From: Gigaspora rosea
Taxonomy: Eukaryota; Glomeromycota; Glomeromycetes; Diversisporales; Gigasporaceae
Direction: 5' to 3'
Assembly (NCBI GenBank): GCA_003550325.1
Contig: QKWP01002095.1
Coordinates: 1-64,000 of the forward strand
Length of the DNA: 64,000 bases
The translations under genes were made by a program, and so were the position numbers. Position 1 is the stretch's first letter, and each line of letters starts with the position of its first letter. Below are positions 1-11,700 of the stretch, piece after piece. Below the pieces are notes generated by a model. The model ran no database searches and had not been told where the DNA came from. It worked only from the letters and a program-made list of their open reading frames with translations.

Positions 1-222
1 TTTTTTCGCTTAATTCATATAGTTAAAGAACAAAAAGAAATCATTGAAGATTTAAAGAAAACAATTGAATTAATTAACGAACAATTAAAAATCAATTCGA
101 AAGCTCTTGCCTCAGCTGCTTTAGTATATTTTACAGGAGGAGCATCAGCTGGTGCAGGTAATTCAGCAGTTACAAATCTCATTATGGGACAAGGTAAAGA
201 TGAAGGGTTAAAGAAAATTTGA
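1..222 (+). CDS. C-terminal end of an unrecognised protein, cut by the window edge
   Basis: Frame 1 is open from the first base to a TGA at 220-222, giving 73 residues. The first part is charged and heptad-like (many Lys, Glu, Ile, Leu), as in a coiled coil. It is followed by an Ala/Gly/Ser-rich stretch around residues 38-60 that is mildly hydrophobic. I do not recognise the family. The last bases overlap a minus-strand frame at 208-339. It lies among decayed transposon genes, so it may be the tail of an element protein. A chance open frame is less likely because the composition looks protein-like. Confidence 0.35.
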   Translation, partial: FFRLIHIVKEQKEIIEDLKKTIELINEQLKINSKALASAALVYFTGGASAGAGNSAVTNLIMGQGKDEGLKKI

Positions 223-339
223 AAAGTCGTCTTCATTAGTAGCAATTTGGATAATTCTTTGTAGTAATCTTTCGGGTTTGGAAGTTTCAAATAGTTCAAT
301 TTCTGGAAACAGTTTTTTAATCTTTTTTTGCTTTGTCAT
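208..339 (-). pseudogene. Fragment resembling a bacterial-type DNA methyltransferase (type III Mod-like motif)
   Basis: An ATG at 339 opens 43 codons that end at a TAA (210-208). The middle reads FETSKPERLLQRIIQIATNE. This resembles the stretch found just before the catalytic or SAM-binding region in bacterial beta-class and type III DNA methyltransferases, where a T-x-KPE-x-L motif leads into a conserved helix and then a VLDxFxGSGTT loop. Here the frame stops before that loop, so no catalytic motif is present and it cannot be functional. Its ATG overlaps the TAA of another minus-strand frame just upstream, a junction more usual in bacteria. Glomeromycotina carry Mollicutes-related endobacteria, so bacterial or endosymbiont origin is possible, but the match is short and made by eye. 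Confidence 0.35.
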
Positions 340-530
340 TATGATCTACCTCTTTGTGCTTTCATAGCATTTGCGAAACTAGATTTTGAACTTCGCTCAG
401 AAATCTTTTTATGCGAGACATTCCATCTCCACTTTTTCCCCATCAAATTTGATTGTAGCAACCAGTCCATTAAATCTTTCTTTTGATACTCCTCAACAAG
501 TAGCAGGCAAAACTTCTCTCCCAGAAGAAG
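339..530 (-). pseudogene. Unrecognised Lys/Arg-rich open frame upstream of the methyltransferase-like fragment
   Basis: The minus strand is open for 63 codons between a stop at 533-531 and TAA at 341-339. The product is rich in Lys, Trp and Ser, with a basic C-terminal third (KKISERS, then MKAQRGRS). Its stop codon overlaps the ATG of the next minus-strand frame. I recognise no family. The opposite strand is also open here (386-694), so only one of the two is likely to be real. Confidence 0.25.
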
Positions 531-694
531 TTATTATTGGATATACATTTTTTGGAACTACTGTCTTTACTCCTAAATTGCCAGATTTTCAAGGCCCACG
601 CGGATTACACTTCGTGAGAAAAAGACAAGTGGCAGGCTCAAAGTTAATTTACTATGTACAAGACAATATAGGTGCGTTTTACATGGTTAATTAA
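386..694 (+). CDS. Unrecognised 102-residue open frame
   Basis: ATG at 386 to TAA at 692-694. The C-terminal two thirds, from about residue 45, look protein-like, with alternating hydrophobic and polar residues and motifs such as GPRGLHFVRK and KLIYYVQDN. The first 40 residues overlap an open minus-strand frame and may be spurious. No signal peptide or obvious membrane segment is seen. I do not recognise the family. It sits between other decayed pieces and is most likely part of a repeat family. Confidence 0.3.
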   Translation: MNFAQKSFYARHSISTFSPSNLIVATSPLNLSFDTPQQVAGKTSLPEEVIIGYTFFGTTVFTPKLPDFQGPRGLHFVRKRQVAGSKLIYYVQDNIGAFYMVN

Positions 695-1053
695 AATTGT
701 TAGGCTTCAAGTTATATTATGATTTCTTACTTTCATTTCTTTCATTTTACAATAATTGATTGTAAATATATGATTCAGTTTTTTTAACAATAAAAGAACA
801 GCTATAAAATTTCTTTATTATTAATTACTTACCTTTGTCTATTTCAAGTTTCAAAAAAAAAAGAGATCTCAGTAAACACATTATTTTTAAAAAAATTAAT
901 AATCAAGACTTTGGCTAGTCAAACACGATACATATGAATTTTATATGATTTTAATATAAAATGACAATTTTTGTATTACAATTAAACTTGTATAACATTT
1001 GAGTTGGCCCCCCATAATTTTACTAACCCCTAGGTAGTATGGGTATAGTTTAA

Positions 1054-1547
1054 AGATTTAATCGAACTTTAGCTAAAAAATTATTTCGTATTCAAGATGC
1101 ACAAGAGTTATTGCTACCTTTACCTAAAAGATCAAGAGCCTGGATTAAGAATCTCCCATTATTATTAATGATCTTAATAACTCTGTAACTCAGCTTCTTG
1201 GTATAACCCCTAATGAAGCTATTAAAAAGAAATTTGTATACGCTAAAGCTTCTAAACCAAGATATGGACCTATAGGTTATGATGAGATTCGATTAACATA
1301 TAATGATCCTGTTTTATATTTACTTAAACCTGGTGAGTTGGAAGGTGGAAGAAGACATGCTACCGATATGAATTGGTCTCCTCAGATTTATTATATTTGT
1401 GAATCTCTAGCACAAAAAGATCAATCAGTTTTATACTGAATTGAAGATATTAATAGAAATGGCCCAAAGTGGTCTTTTGTTAGAGAAGAGCTTTTAATTG
1501 TCCCTCTTAATACAGAATTGCCACCTAAATGGGTACTTAGGAATTAA
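1054..1547 (+). pseudogene. Retroviral-type integrase relic (C-terminal half of a transposon integrase)
   Basis: Two consecutive frames read as one protein. The first (from 1054) has NRTLAKKLFRIQDAQELL, the end of an integrase core of the kind that begins 'RFNRTL'. The frame slips near 1160. The second frame carries the C-terminal region with LLKPGELEGG, then NWSPQIYYI and FVREELLIVP, ending at TAA 1545-1547. This integrase C-terminal layout (tudor or chromo-like, WSPxIY followed by a VLY pattern) is familiar from LTR or Polinton-like elements in Rhizophagus. It has one frameshift and one in-frame TGA at 1437-1439 where Trp would fit. The catalytic DDE part is missing, so it is dead. It runs tail to tail into the minus-strand relic ending at 1537. 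Confidence 0.7.
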
Positions 1548-1984
1548 GAAAGTCTTCTTTATTAATTTGGGTTTCTTTAATAAAATGATCTCTAGCTAAT
1601 TTGTAATATAATTTATATAGTTCCAAAATAGAAGTAAATATCTTTGGGTCACACCCATAAAATTCTTTGTAGTCATTTATAGTTTTATGATATTTTCTTC
1701 ATTGGGAAATATTGCCATAGCCAAATTTAGTATATATTCTTCTGGGTCTTCCACTTGATGTAATTTTCTAATTCTTTCTTTATAATTTTGCCATCTTTTG
1801 GTTTTTTATAATAAAGTCCTGCTTTAACTACATTAATTAAAGCTTGCTCGACTTCTTGGTATGTAGGTTTGGTTTCAGTTATTTGAATTTCAGCTAAGGG
1901 TTTGGCCTTATCAGTTATTTGATTTTTAACTAAGGATCTGGTCTCATCAGATACTTGATCGATATTTTTATTAGTAGATGTCAT
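1537..1984 (-). pseudogene. Decayed unknown protein with two frameshifts
   Basis: An ATG at 1984 opens 85 codons of Lys/Glu-rich sequence. Near 1750 the frame shifts and coding character continues (EDPEEYILNLAMAIFPNEEN). A second shift near 1675 leads into YKEFYGCDPKIFTSILELY, and the frame ends at the TAA at 1539-1537. Read through, it is a soluble, mostly helical, acidic protein of roughly 145 residues. No family is recognised. It is convergent with the integrase relic and overlaps it by about 10 bp, so the pair may belong to one dead mobile element. Confidence 0.4.
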
Positions 1985-2065
1985 TTGAATATGTGATATG
2001 TTTTGATTATCTAAAGTTTTGTATATAATACTTTATAAAATCTTTTCTTTAAATAATTATTTTAG

Positions 2066-2320
2066 TGTATATATATAAAAATAATTGGTGAATATACTTT
2101 CTCATTTTATCACAATACTGGTGAAATTTGTGGAAAAAACAGCATGCGCCCTGAAGGGTGTAGTTATTATTGGAAAGCTAAAAGAAGAGTACCTTGTACT
2201 GATTGTAGAAAGCCAACTGGTTCAACTTCTGGTTGTTGCCTATTACATATTAGAGGGTACTATGTAGCGCAGTGCTATGATAGATTACGAACTAAGGCTT
2301 TTAAAATGTCTTCTCAATAA
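2066..2320 (+). CDS. Cys-rich small protein fragment, unrecognised
   Basis: The plus strand is open from 2066 (after a TAG at 2063-2065) to TAA 2318-2320. The first ATG in this frame is at codon 27. Cysteines are spaced as in a zinc-binding protein: C in GEICGKN, GCSYYW, then VPCTDCRK and SGCCLLH, followed by a basic tail (RLRTKAFKMSSQ). This frame is not the one starting at the ATG at 2085, which lacks the Cys pattern. It could be the last exon of a gene whose upstream part is lost, or a repeat-family protein. There is no splice evidence upstream. Confidence 0.35.
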   Translation, partial: CIYIKIIGEYTFSFYHNTGEICGKNSMRPEGCSYYWKAKRRVPCTDCRKPTGSTSGCCLLHIRGYYVAQCYDRLRTKAFKMSSQ

Positions 2321-2339
2321 GTGAAAAACCTGGCTCAAA

Positions 2340-2480
2340 TTTTATTAGTCTTATTATATATTCGAAATTTTATTATTAGACTTTTGATATTGGTATAAAT
2401 TTTTTTATTAGACTTAGCTATATATATCAAAATTTTTATTAGACTTAGCTATATATATTAAAATTTTTATTAGTTTTAGC
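2340..2480. repeat. Short tandem repeat, about 35 bp unit
   Basis: Three imperfect copies of a unit containing TTTTTATTAGACTTAGC and ATATATAT. The last copy drifts. Confidence 0.6.
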
Positions 2481-2544
2481 TGGGCCAGTAAGTAGTGAAT
2501 AATTGACTTTAGATTGAATTCTGCTATAACAAATAATATTTGTA

Positions 2545-2985
2545 TCCTTTTTGATATAAATTTAGGTAAAAGAATATGTTCTAATATACAACAATAATGG
2601 TATACTGATTGTGGTTTTTGATGCGTAAATGATAGCATAATTAATTGTTAACTTTTTGATATAAATTTGAGCAAAATATTGTATTCTAGATATACAAAAA
2701 ATAATATTACTATGCTGGAATGACAACGCAAACACAAATTTATCATCATTCGAGTGATGACACAAATACAAATTTATACCTACTATGACAAAATGATATT
2801 CTTTTTGATATGAATTTGGGTAAATAAATGTGTTCTAGCTAATTTTATTGAACTGACGATGCAAAAGCGAAATTATATACAAGATTGATACTGGAAAATA
2901 TGATATCCTTTTTGATATGAATTTGGGTAAATAAATATGTTCTAGATAATTTTTATTGAACTGACAACGCAAATGCTAAATTATA
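2545..2985. repeat. Diverged tandem repeat, about 105-145 bp unit
   Basis: Four copies of a unit that starts CTTTTTGATATAAATTT or CTTTTTGATATGAATTT and continues with a TGTTCTAG-like segment, at about 2548, 2655, 2800 and 2908. Small open frames here are by-products of the repeat. Confidence 0.6.
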
Positions 2986-4524
2986 TGCAAGATAGATACT
3001 GCTGTGCCAGAACTCCCATTTTGCCTCTACTAGAGCCCTGAAAGATTAAAAAAAAAACTTAAAAAAGCCAGAAGTTTACAAAAAAGTTCACCAAATACCA
3101 GAAGGTTCAGGTTCACCAAATACTGGAAGTCTACTAAAAATTTTATTAAAAAAATGCTAAAATGCTAAAAGTCTTTTAAAGGAGATGTCTATAATTTCCC
3201 ATTATTTAAATAAGTTTTTTTAACTTTTAAGCTTTATATTACTTTAAAAAATATTTAATAAATAAAATAATTTATAAATAAATAACAAAATTATATAATT
3301 AAATAGAGTATTTGCAAAATTCAAATTTACTATTTAGTGGCCTCAAAAACTAAGCAAGTAAAAAATTTTTAATTTTAAAAATATATTAAATTTAAAAAAA
3401 TTAGTTGTTTTATATCTAATATTTTAAAATATCTATTAATAAACTTTGTTAATAATATAAAGCTATTTTAAATATTTTAAAAAAAATTTTAAAAAGATTT
3501 ACTAAAAAAACTATAGACCCAAATTAATCATTGCAACAACTATTTTTCTTTTATAATATTTTAATATCTAATATCCAAATTACTATTATAAGCAACTAAA
3601 CTATTTTTAGTAATTATTAATAAAGTATATATAGCAAAAATTTTATTATAAATTGATAATAAAACCAAGATATAAGAATATATTTTTAGGGTCTATTTAC
3701 ACTATGATAAGCACTAATTGCACTATGGATTTTGTATAATAGTAAATCTTTTTCTGTTTGTACCATGTAGATTACTTGATTTTATCACTTAAATATTTGA
3801 AATTTTAAAAACTTTTATTAATATTATCTTTATAAGTTCTTGACCAAATTCAATTAAGGTAGAGTATTTCATATGATATTATACATATATAATTTTATGC
3901 AGATCATGGATTCAGCCCCTATAAAAGATTATACAAACTCGTAACTGTTAAAGAATTTTAACCCATGGTCTAATATCATTAAAAGAAAATTTTTCAGTTG
4001 TTTAATGGTTGTGTATTTACTAGTAAACAGTTTTTTTGTTAAACGAACTGTTTAAAAAGAGGTTTGTTTAGAAGTAATAGATTATTAACTTTGTGCATGT
4101 GGCTTCAAAAATGCGCATGGCAAGTAAACTTTATTAAAAAACAGATTTTTTCTTTAAATTTTATAGGATATAACTTTGGTCACTTGTTTACAACCAATAA
4201 TATTATAAAAACTATTCATAATTAAAAATTTTTTAGAAGTTTATTAGAAACCTTTCATATTTATTAAGAAATCTATTTATAGATTATACAATATTTTAGA
4301 ACTATATTAAATATAATATATAAACTATTTGGAGATTGGATTTTTTGTGCGCAAGTGTTTGTAACAAGTATTTAAAACTTATTGCAAATAAAATTTTTTA
4401 TTATAATATAAGTAAGATCGTATAAAATAAAAGTTCAAAAATTTTTAGTCTTCATATGTTCATGGGCATAAAATAATTTAATTGGCTAAATTACTATTTT
4501 TAGATTAGTTACACAAATTATTTA
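2986..4524. other. AT-rich stretch with no gene seen
   Basis: About 1.5 kb of A/T-rich sequence with frequent stops on both strands. A short duplicated CAGAAG/TTCACCAAATAC pattern lies near 3065-3130. Near 3700 a segment (GCACTAATTGCACTATGG) is found again in reverse near 14017-14045, so the stretch may contain one end of an old repeat. Confidence 0.4.
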
Positions 4525-5497
4525 CAGTCAGACCTCCCTATAGTCATACCTCTTTTAAGCACCTAATTTTGTGCGATGGCTCAAACATAGTAAAAAAACC
4601 TCATTATAGTCACAAATCGCTTATAATCACTATCACCATAAAAATTTGATTTTTGAACAATTTTATTAATAAAAACCCCTCATTATGGTCACCAATTTTT
4701 AACTAAATATGGATTATATAATCTGATTGGCCAATTTTCATATTCACGTATATATAAATTATCTATTAATTGATAATCTGCCTGTCAACTGGAGAGTGAT
4801 CCTATAGGCGAAATGTGGAGTGCTTCTATCTAAAATTTTTTCCTTACTAAGTTAACGATACATGTTTACTAATTGAAGTTGTAGAGCTCGTCGAGACGCA
4901 TCTAACAGTGGTTAGATTATCCAAATTGGCCCAGTGAATGGCAAGTTATCATCAAAAAATGATTGGCCGACTATATAAAAATCCATGATGGAGATTACAT
5001 ATGAAAATCACTATAGGCGAAATGTGGAGTGCTTCCATATAAAACTTTTTTTCTTACTAAGTTAATGATACATGCCCACTAATTGAAAGTTGTAGAGCTC
5101 GTCGAAACGCATCTAACAGTAGTTAGATTATCCAAATTGACCCAGTGGATGGTGAGATATCGTCGAAAAACAATTGCTGGCTATATAAAATCTCTTATAT
5201 AAACAAATATTGTTTATATAGAGATTTTATATAGTTGGTCAATTGTTTTTCAACAATATCTCACCATCCACTGGGCTGATTTAAATTATCTAACCACCAT
5301 TAAATGCGTCTCGACGGCTCTACAACTTTCAATTAGTGGGCATGTATCGTTAACTTAGTAAGAAAAAAGTTTTATATAGAAGCACGCCACATTTTGCCTA
5401 TAGATGACATAATCATGCATTTTATTTATAGTCACATCTCTTTACAATCACCAAAATAGGGTGCGACGGACTTGGTAATTATAGAGAGGGATGACTG
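4525..5497. mobile_element. pogo/Tc1-like non-autonomous element, 973 bp
   Basis: The ends are inverted repeats beginning CAGTCAGACCTCCCTATAG on the left and CAGTCATCCCTCTCTATAA on the right (reverse complement), flanked by TA on both sides, the usual target of Tc1/mariner/pogo transposases. It has no transposase and carries a foldback repeat block in its centre. Confidence 0.75.
4760..5405. repeat. Foldback repeat block: two direct copies and one inverted copy of a ~210 bp unit
   Basis: The unit begins near ATAGGCGAAATGTGG, includes GTAGAGCTCGTCGA and GACGCATCTAACAG, and ends with GGCCGACTATATAAA. Copies start near 4803 and 5010. An inverted copy follows from about 5205 to 5405, making a hairpin around 5200. 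The same unit occurs at 54045-54845 inside an unrelated hAT-like element, where the left border GTCAACTGGAGAGTGATC is also shared. This indicates that it is a mobile unit in its own right. Confidence 0.75.
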
Positions 5498-5989
5498 TAC
5501 AATATGCGCATGTCCGTTATTTTGCTACATTGCAAATCATATAAGATACCCTACCTTTAAAAATTTTTTATAAAAAATTTTCATTAGATTTGATTAAGAA
5601 CTTATCATAAAATTTCTTTTATAATTTTTAAAAAATTAGTTATCTAGTGTAGATCATAATAGGATCATAATAGGACTTTGATGTCCAAATTTAATACTAA
5701 AAAAGGAAACTGCATATAACACTTATCAAAATTCTTTCCAATCGTTATACACAGGTTTCTTTCATAATACAATATTAAAGTTAATCATAGATAATTTATG
5801 ACAATGTTATATAATTGGTTTTTGATGCAATGCTATAAAGATATAGCGGCCCAAAGTCTGGTTCGCAAAGAATACTTCACGGCTATCAGCTAAAGTTTTA
5901 CTTGATATTTAGGCCATACGAAGTGATCCACACTGTGACTGTAGAGTGTGCTGTGTAACTCAAGTTTATAAAAGTCACTAAATAGAGGT

Positions 5990-7262
5990 TTTTATTAAAA
6001 AAAATTTTTTTAGAGCTTAATTTTCTTATAAAAATTTTAGTACAAATATGTATGCTAAAATATATGGTTTAAGGAATAGAGATATTTTCAATAAAAGTTC
6101 CTGTAAACAATTTTAGCATAGCTTCTTTGTTAAATATGTTTTTAGAAATAGAAAACTTTTATAAAAGATATCTTTGCAAGTTCTTAACCAAATTTAATGA
6201 AAATTTTTTTATTTTAATTATAAGATCTGTAGAATTAAAATAAAAAATTTCATTGAATTTGGTCAAGAATTCATAGAGATATTTTTGATAAAATTTTTGT
6301 AAATAATTTTGGCACAGCTTCTTTGAATCATGTTTTTGAAAATGAAACAATCTTTCAATAAAGAGATTTCTATGAGTTTTTGACCAAATTTGATAATAAT
6401 TTTTATATTTTAATTCTAAAATCTATAGAATTTAAATAAAAAATTTTCATCAAATTTTGTTAACTTGTATATCTAAGATGAAAGTTTTTTCATTTTCAAA
6501 AACATGATGAACAAAGAAGCTGTACCAAAATTGTTTACAAGAACTTTTATCAAAGATATCTCTACAAGTTTTTGACCAAATTCAATAATTTTTTTATTTT
6601 AATTCTACAGATCTGTATAATTAAAGTAAAAATTTCTACTAAATTTGGTCAAGAACTTGCAGAAATATCTTCAATAAAAGTTTTCTACTTCTAAAAACAT
6701 ATTTAACAAAGAAGCTGTGCTAAAATTGTTTATAAAAACTTTCATTGAAGATATCTCTATAAGTTCTTGACCAAATTCAATAAAAATTTTTTATTTAATC
6801 TACAAATTCATAGAATTTAAACAAAAAAATTTTTATTGAATTTGTCAAGAACTCATAGAGATATCTTTAATAAAATTTTTTTATTTCCAAAAACATAAAT
6901 AAAAGAAGCTATGCCAAAATTGTTTACAAAAAATTTTATTGAAGATATCTCTATAAGCTCTTGACCAAATCCAATGAAATTAAAATAAAAAATTTTTATT
7001 AAATTTGGTCAAAAACTCATAGAGATATCTTTAATAAAAGGTTTTTACCTTAAAAAATCTATATAACAATAAGCTGTACCAAAATTGATTACAAAAAACT
7101 TTTATTGAAGATATCTTAATAAGTTTTTGACTGAATTTAATGAAAATTTTTTTATTTTAATTCTACAAATTTATAGAATTTAGATAAAAAATTTTTATCG
7201 AATTTGGTCAAAAACTCATAGAGATATCTTTAATAAAATTTTTTTATTTCTAAAAATACAAT
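5990..7262. repeat. Satellite array, first block (~195 bp unit with internal inversions)
   Basis: Repeated blocks of AAGAAGCTGTGCCAAAATTG, then a TTTTATTGAAGATATCTC segment, then TTCTTGACCAAATTCAAT and its inverted form ATTGAATTTGGTCAAGAA. Copies of the AGCTGTGCC landmark lie near 6110, 6310, 6515, 6710, 6905 and 7070, with orientation changing around 6500. The block breaks off at 7262-7270 where the MULE is inserted and resumes at 12637. Confidence 0.8.
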
Positions 7263-8438
7263 TACAAAAAGGATAAATCTAGTCATCACAGGGTGCTATA
7301 CAGTTATTTATCGCACTTTAAAAACAACACCAGGGCTTAGAATTGATGCAGTTATTTATCGCCTTCCTGGGGTGCTATACGGTTATTTATCACAACACTA
7401 GGACATAGGATCGATTTCTGAACATGTGATCTTTCGAAGTAACGTAAGAAATTCGTTCGCTTTGCAAAAATCATGTTTATCGAAATATTTAGACTAGCAA
7501 ATCATCTATATTGCTTTAATAATAAAGTTTCCTCAAACATTTTTGCTATATAATGGAGCTTTCAAACCACTAACATGTACTCAAACCAAAACATAAATTA
7601 TTTTTTTCGCAACGACATTGATTTCAGAAATTTACGCAATCAGAAAATCGATTCTATGCCCTGTTAAACATATTGATTTTGTTAAACATATTAACTCAAA
7701 TAACTCAATTTATAAAATTTGGCCTAAATTATAGTTTTAATTGGTTATTTTTTGGCGATATTAAAGCTGATTAGAAATTGTTATATGATTTTGTCAACTT
7801 TAATATGTAACTTATATCTTGTTCAGGAAGTTACAGATAACTTCTCGTAATTTATCATGTAAGGTACGTTGTCAAGTAAGTTATAACAACCCTAACCGGA
7901 ATTAAGTTATTTCATCAACAGCTCTAACTGGTATTTAAAAAAATTGGCCAAGGCCACTTAAAATTCTTTATGCTTGATACCAGCCTATCGTCGCAATAAT
8001 ATTATTACATAATATATTTGTAATGCAATAAAGCGAATTGGATCCAAATAGCCAAATTCCATATATGCTAATTTTAATTCCAATTCTAATGCAACTAGAT
8101 AAATTTACTATTCAAGTTTATGTCAGATCATGCAATATGATTTTAACGAATACTATTCTATATTTAGAATGATGTAATGAAATGATGCTAATTAAAATCA
8201 TATTGCACAATTTGAAATTAAATTTGGATGGTGGGCACGGCACGTCTTTGTCTTGCCCTATAGTTCTAGTAGTTAACTATAATAAGACAAACTGTAACTT
8301 GAGTCTGGTCAACTTTGCTAGCAAAATTGTAAAAATATAAGACAGTTAAAAAAACAAATTTTTATTCAAAAAAATTTTACAAACATACACTATATCAATA
8401 ACACCGTATCTATAGAGTTCTTCTAATAAATATATAGG

Positions 8439-11369
8439 GTGCTATATGATTATTCATTGCACTCAAATCTTACTGGCCAATTGAAAAGATCTTTCAATGT
8501 GCGATACTACTATATCTCGCATGCCTTTAAAACAAAAACAGAAATAAAAATGGTAAATCATAGCATCTCTTTTTGCTTAATGAATCCAATAAATATGTCA
8601 GCTACTTCAGAATCTGAGTTGATCGAATTAATGAATTCTATAGGCACATTCAAACATATTGAAAATAGTTACGTGAATCCGGGAGACATTAAACTCGATG
8701 ATTCTTCGGATAACACATGAGGAAGTGCAAGCGATATGGATATAATCGAAAATAATGTATCTAATAAACTATCTAAACCGGAACTATCAGATACAAATAG
8801 TATGACATACATACCAATGCTATTTAATCATTTAATTTCTTATAATACTCTCAGTACTAATAAAATACTTTTGTTAGTTATTATAACATCAGAGGACATA
8901 TCTAGAGATATAGCCTTCGATTCGTGGGATGAGGTAGAAGCATTTTTTTTTGGAATATGGTGCACAAAATGGGTATGCAGTCAGCAAATATAGAAAAAAA
9001 AGTTCTAAGACAGGAATAGTAAAAAGCAGAGCTTTTTGTTGTGAATTTATGGAACATATAAATCTAAAAAAAGTTTGGTAGTAGCCCAAAATGGAACACA
9101 ATGAAATACAAGAACAAAAAAGAAAAACTGCCCTTGGCACTGTAATCTCTCGTTAGGTCAGACCAGATTTCAAATTCAAATTACAACTTTAGATAATAGA
9201 CATAATCATGTCCTTGTACCAGAAACCCAAAAATTTGGATCTAAATACCGGTCTTTAAATGAGGAAGCCACAAAAGAAATCAAAATAATGTCTAAACACA
9301 GAAACTTATAAATTACATCACAAAAAAAACTACTTAAAGCCCATTTTCCGGATTTGAATATTTAGGATAATGATCTTGCAAATGCTATTAGTAAGATCAA
9401 AAGAACAAATAATCTTAATAAGGAAAATGATGGATCAAGTTTACTTACCTCGTTAATGGAAATAAATAAGCGACCCACGATGGGCAGTTGAATTTGAACT
9501 CGATGAAGAGAATCGGTTGATTCGACTCTTCTGGATGTCACCAGAGCAAATAAACCTTTGGTTGAAGTATTATGACGTGGTGATTAATGATAACATGGTA
9601 CAAACGAATCAATATCGAATGCCCCTATCCCTCTTTATTATTGTTAATAACAATAATAAAACTAGACTCGTGGGTCAAGCGTTAGTCACTAATGAAACAC
9701 TAGACACATTCATGTGAATTCTAAAATGTGTTGATAAAACTACGAACAAGCAACCTATCGTGATATTTACCGATACTTTTCCAACTACACATGTAGCTCA
9801 TTGTATCTTCTATATCGGACAAAATCTTCCCAAAAATTTAAGTCAAACTAGGAAATAAATGAGATGAATTTATAAAGAAGTTCTATGAATATAAAAATAG
9901 CTTATGTGTGGCTTTGTTTGAAAAACGATAGAAAAACTTACTTAAAAATTATCCAGTAGCCAACGATTATTTGCTTAGAGCTCTTTATCCAAACTGTCGA
10001 TCCTGGGTGTGTGCCTATTTATATAAGGTTTTTACTGCTGGCATTCAGAGCACCTCTTGCGTAGAAGGTTATAATTGGATTATTAAAAAAGAATTAGTAG
10101 CGAATAGCACATTATGTGAACTCGCCAATTGTTTAGATCAACGGTTAAAAGATGAAACATAGTGGAAACAGTTTCATGAATACAAATTATTATCAACAAC
10201 AGCAACAACACCTTCAGCTGGACAAGTTCTCTTTCCCGCGGTAGTTGAAGTACTGGATGAATATTTAACCAAGGCGATCAGCAGCATAATTAAAGTAGAA
10301 ATAAGCCAGTGTCTTTTTTTTGTACGAAAATATTTGAACCTACAAATGAAGATTTAGTTAGGGAACAGGTAATATAAAAGAGATTAATAAACTTATATAT
10401 GCGTATTAAACGATAAAAATTAACAACAATAAATATGAAAATAGGAAACTGTTGAACAAATTCAGGATGGATTTATAGAAGATCAATACGACGCAAGAAA
10501 TATAACACTCCAAGCCATGATTGATGAGATTGGAAGTGATGATATAAAGGAAATTTGGAAAATTACGGACCTGCGTAGTGAAAAAACATCATGTCCATTT
10601 CGTTGCAATTGTTAATCTGATTTCCTTTTTATGTTCATGTCTAATGAGCATCAACAAAAGCATTATTTGTTGTCATTATTTTTGTATAATGATGCACTCA
10701 AGCATATCGGCTTTTCACATATCAATGATACCTATTTGATAGTATAAAGATTCATATCAAGATAACGTAACGTCAATAGGAGGAGATAATATAATAGCAT
10801 TTGATTATGAAAAAAGTATCGTTGACTCAGACCTAAGTAATATTCCAGCACGAAAACCAGTTACTATGCCGATTACTGTTTCGATTACTAAAAATGACAC
10901 TAACAAAAGAAATCATTATGGATGTATTTAGGGACTTGCACAAGAAGCTACTTTGCTTGCAGTAGATAGTGATAATAATGAGATAATTCAGATCCTAAAG
11001 AGCTATATTGATAGAAAAAAGAAAGTAAATGGCAAACGTCCTGTAGATCAACAAACTAATCAGGAACAAGAAAGCATAATTAATCAAGTTTCATCTGATG
11101 ATATGGTCTAAAATGAAGATACTTGTGAATCAGAAATTGAATACATATCTGAAGAATCAGTTACTGCTGTTTCTAAGCCTGCATCAAGTTTTGCTAACAT
11201 CCAAAATCCTCCTAAGGTTGTTGGTAAAGGAAGACCAAAGAAACAAAGATATATTAGTAGTATTGAGAAAGAACAAAAACGTGGGGGAAGTTCAACTCGA
11301 AGGTCTTATAACTGTGGTACATGTGGCAAAGCTGGCCATAATTCAGCATTCCATAAGAAAAAAAGGTAG
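8439..11369 (+). pseudogene. MULE transposase with FAR1-type N-terminus and C-terminal zinc knuckle, broken
   Basis: Domain order is clear across several frames. An acidic N-terminus has an in-frame TGA at 8718-8720. The FAR1-like domain starts at FDSWDEVEAFF near 8920 and shifts frame in a run of T near 8945. It continues with RKKSSKTGIVKSRAFCC and CPWHCNLSLGQTRFQ, then the HNH end of that finger. The MULE core follows with RLFWMSPEQINLWLKYYDVV (9517 onward), TDTFPTTHVAHCIF, and AGIQSTSCVEGYN near 10030-10070, the most conserved MULE signature. A C-terminal CGTCGKAGHNSAFH knuckle ends at TAG 11367-11369. At least four frameshifts and several stops make it non-functional. It would have moved the surrounding MULE. 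Confidence 0.85.
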
Positions 11370-11454
11370 TCGAACCATTATATACAGTAAAGCAATTTCA
11401 TCCCACTTTCTTCAAGTGCAGCTATTTTAGTGTAGAAAAGAACGTAAAACAAAT

Positions 11455-11700
11455 AAAGTCCTCAAAGAATTAAGAAATTTCAAGTATGGCTATTTTAGCA
11501 CATATTAGAACGTAAAACTAATAAAGTAAAAAAAAGAGGCTCATGCGTAATAAACATACTATTTAAGTCCAAAAATTTTTGCATTTTTATGTAACCCAAG
11601 CTGATTCAACAATTCAGGCCCAACCACAGATCGAACCTGCGGAGCATTAATACTAGCATTTACTTAATATATCGGTTAGCAGATTTATTACATTTGTCAC
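11455..11700 (-). repeat. tRNA-derived SINE-like repeat, copy 1
   Basis: On the minus strand the segment near 11690-11618 contains a pol III B-box-like GGTTCGATCTG (at about 11632-11622) preceded by an A-box-like region, as in tRNA-derived SINEs. The two ends of the tRNA-like part do not pair, so it is not a tRNA gene. A second copy lies at 11965-12160. Confidence 0.5.
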
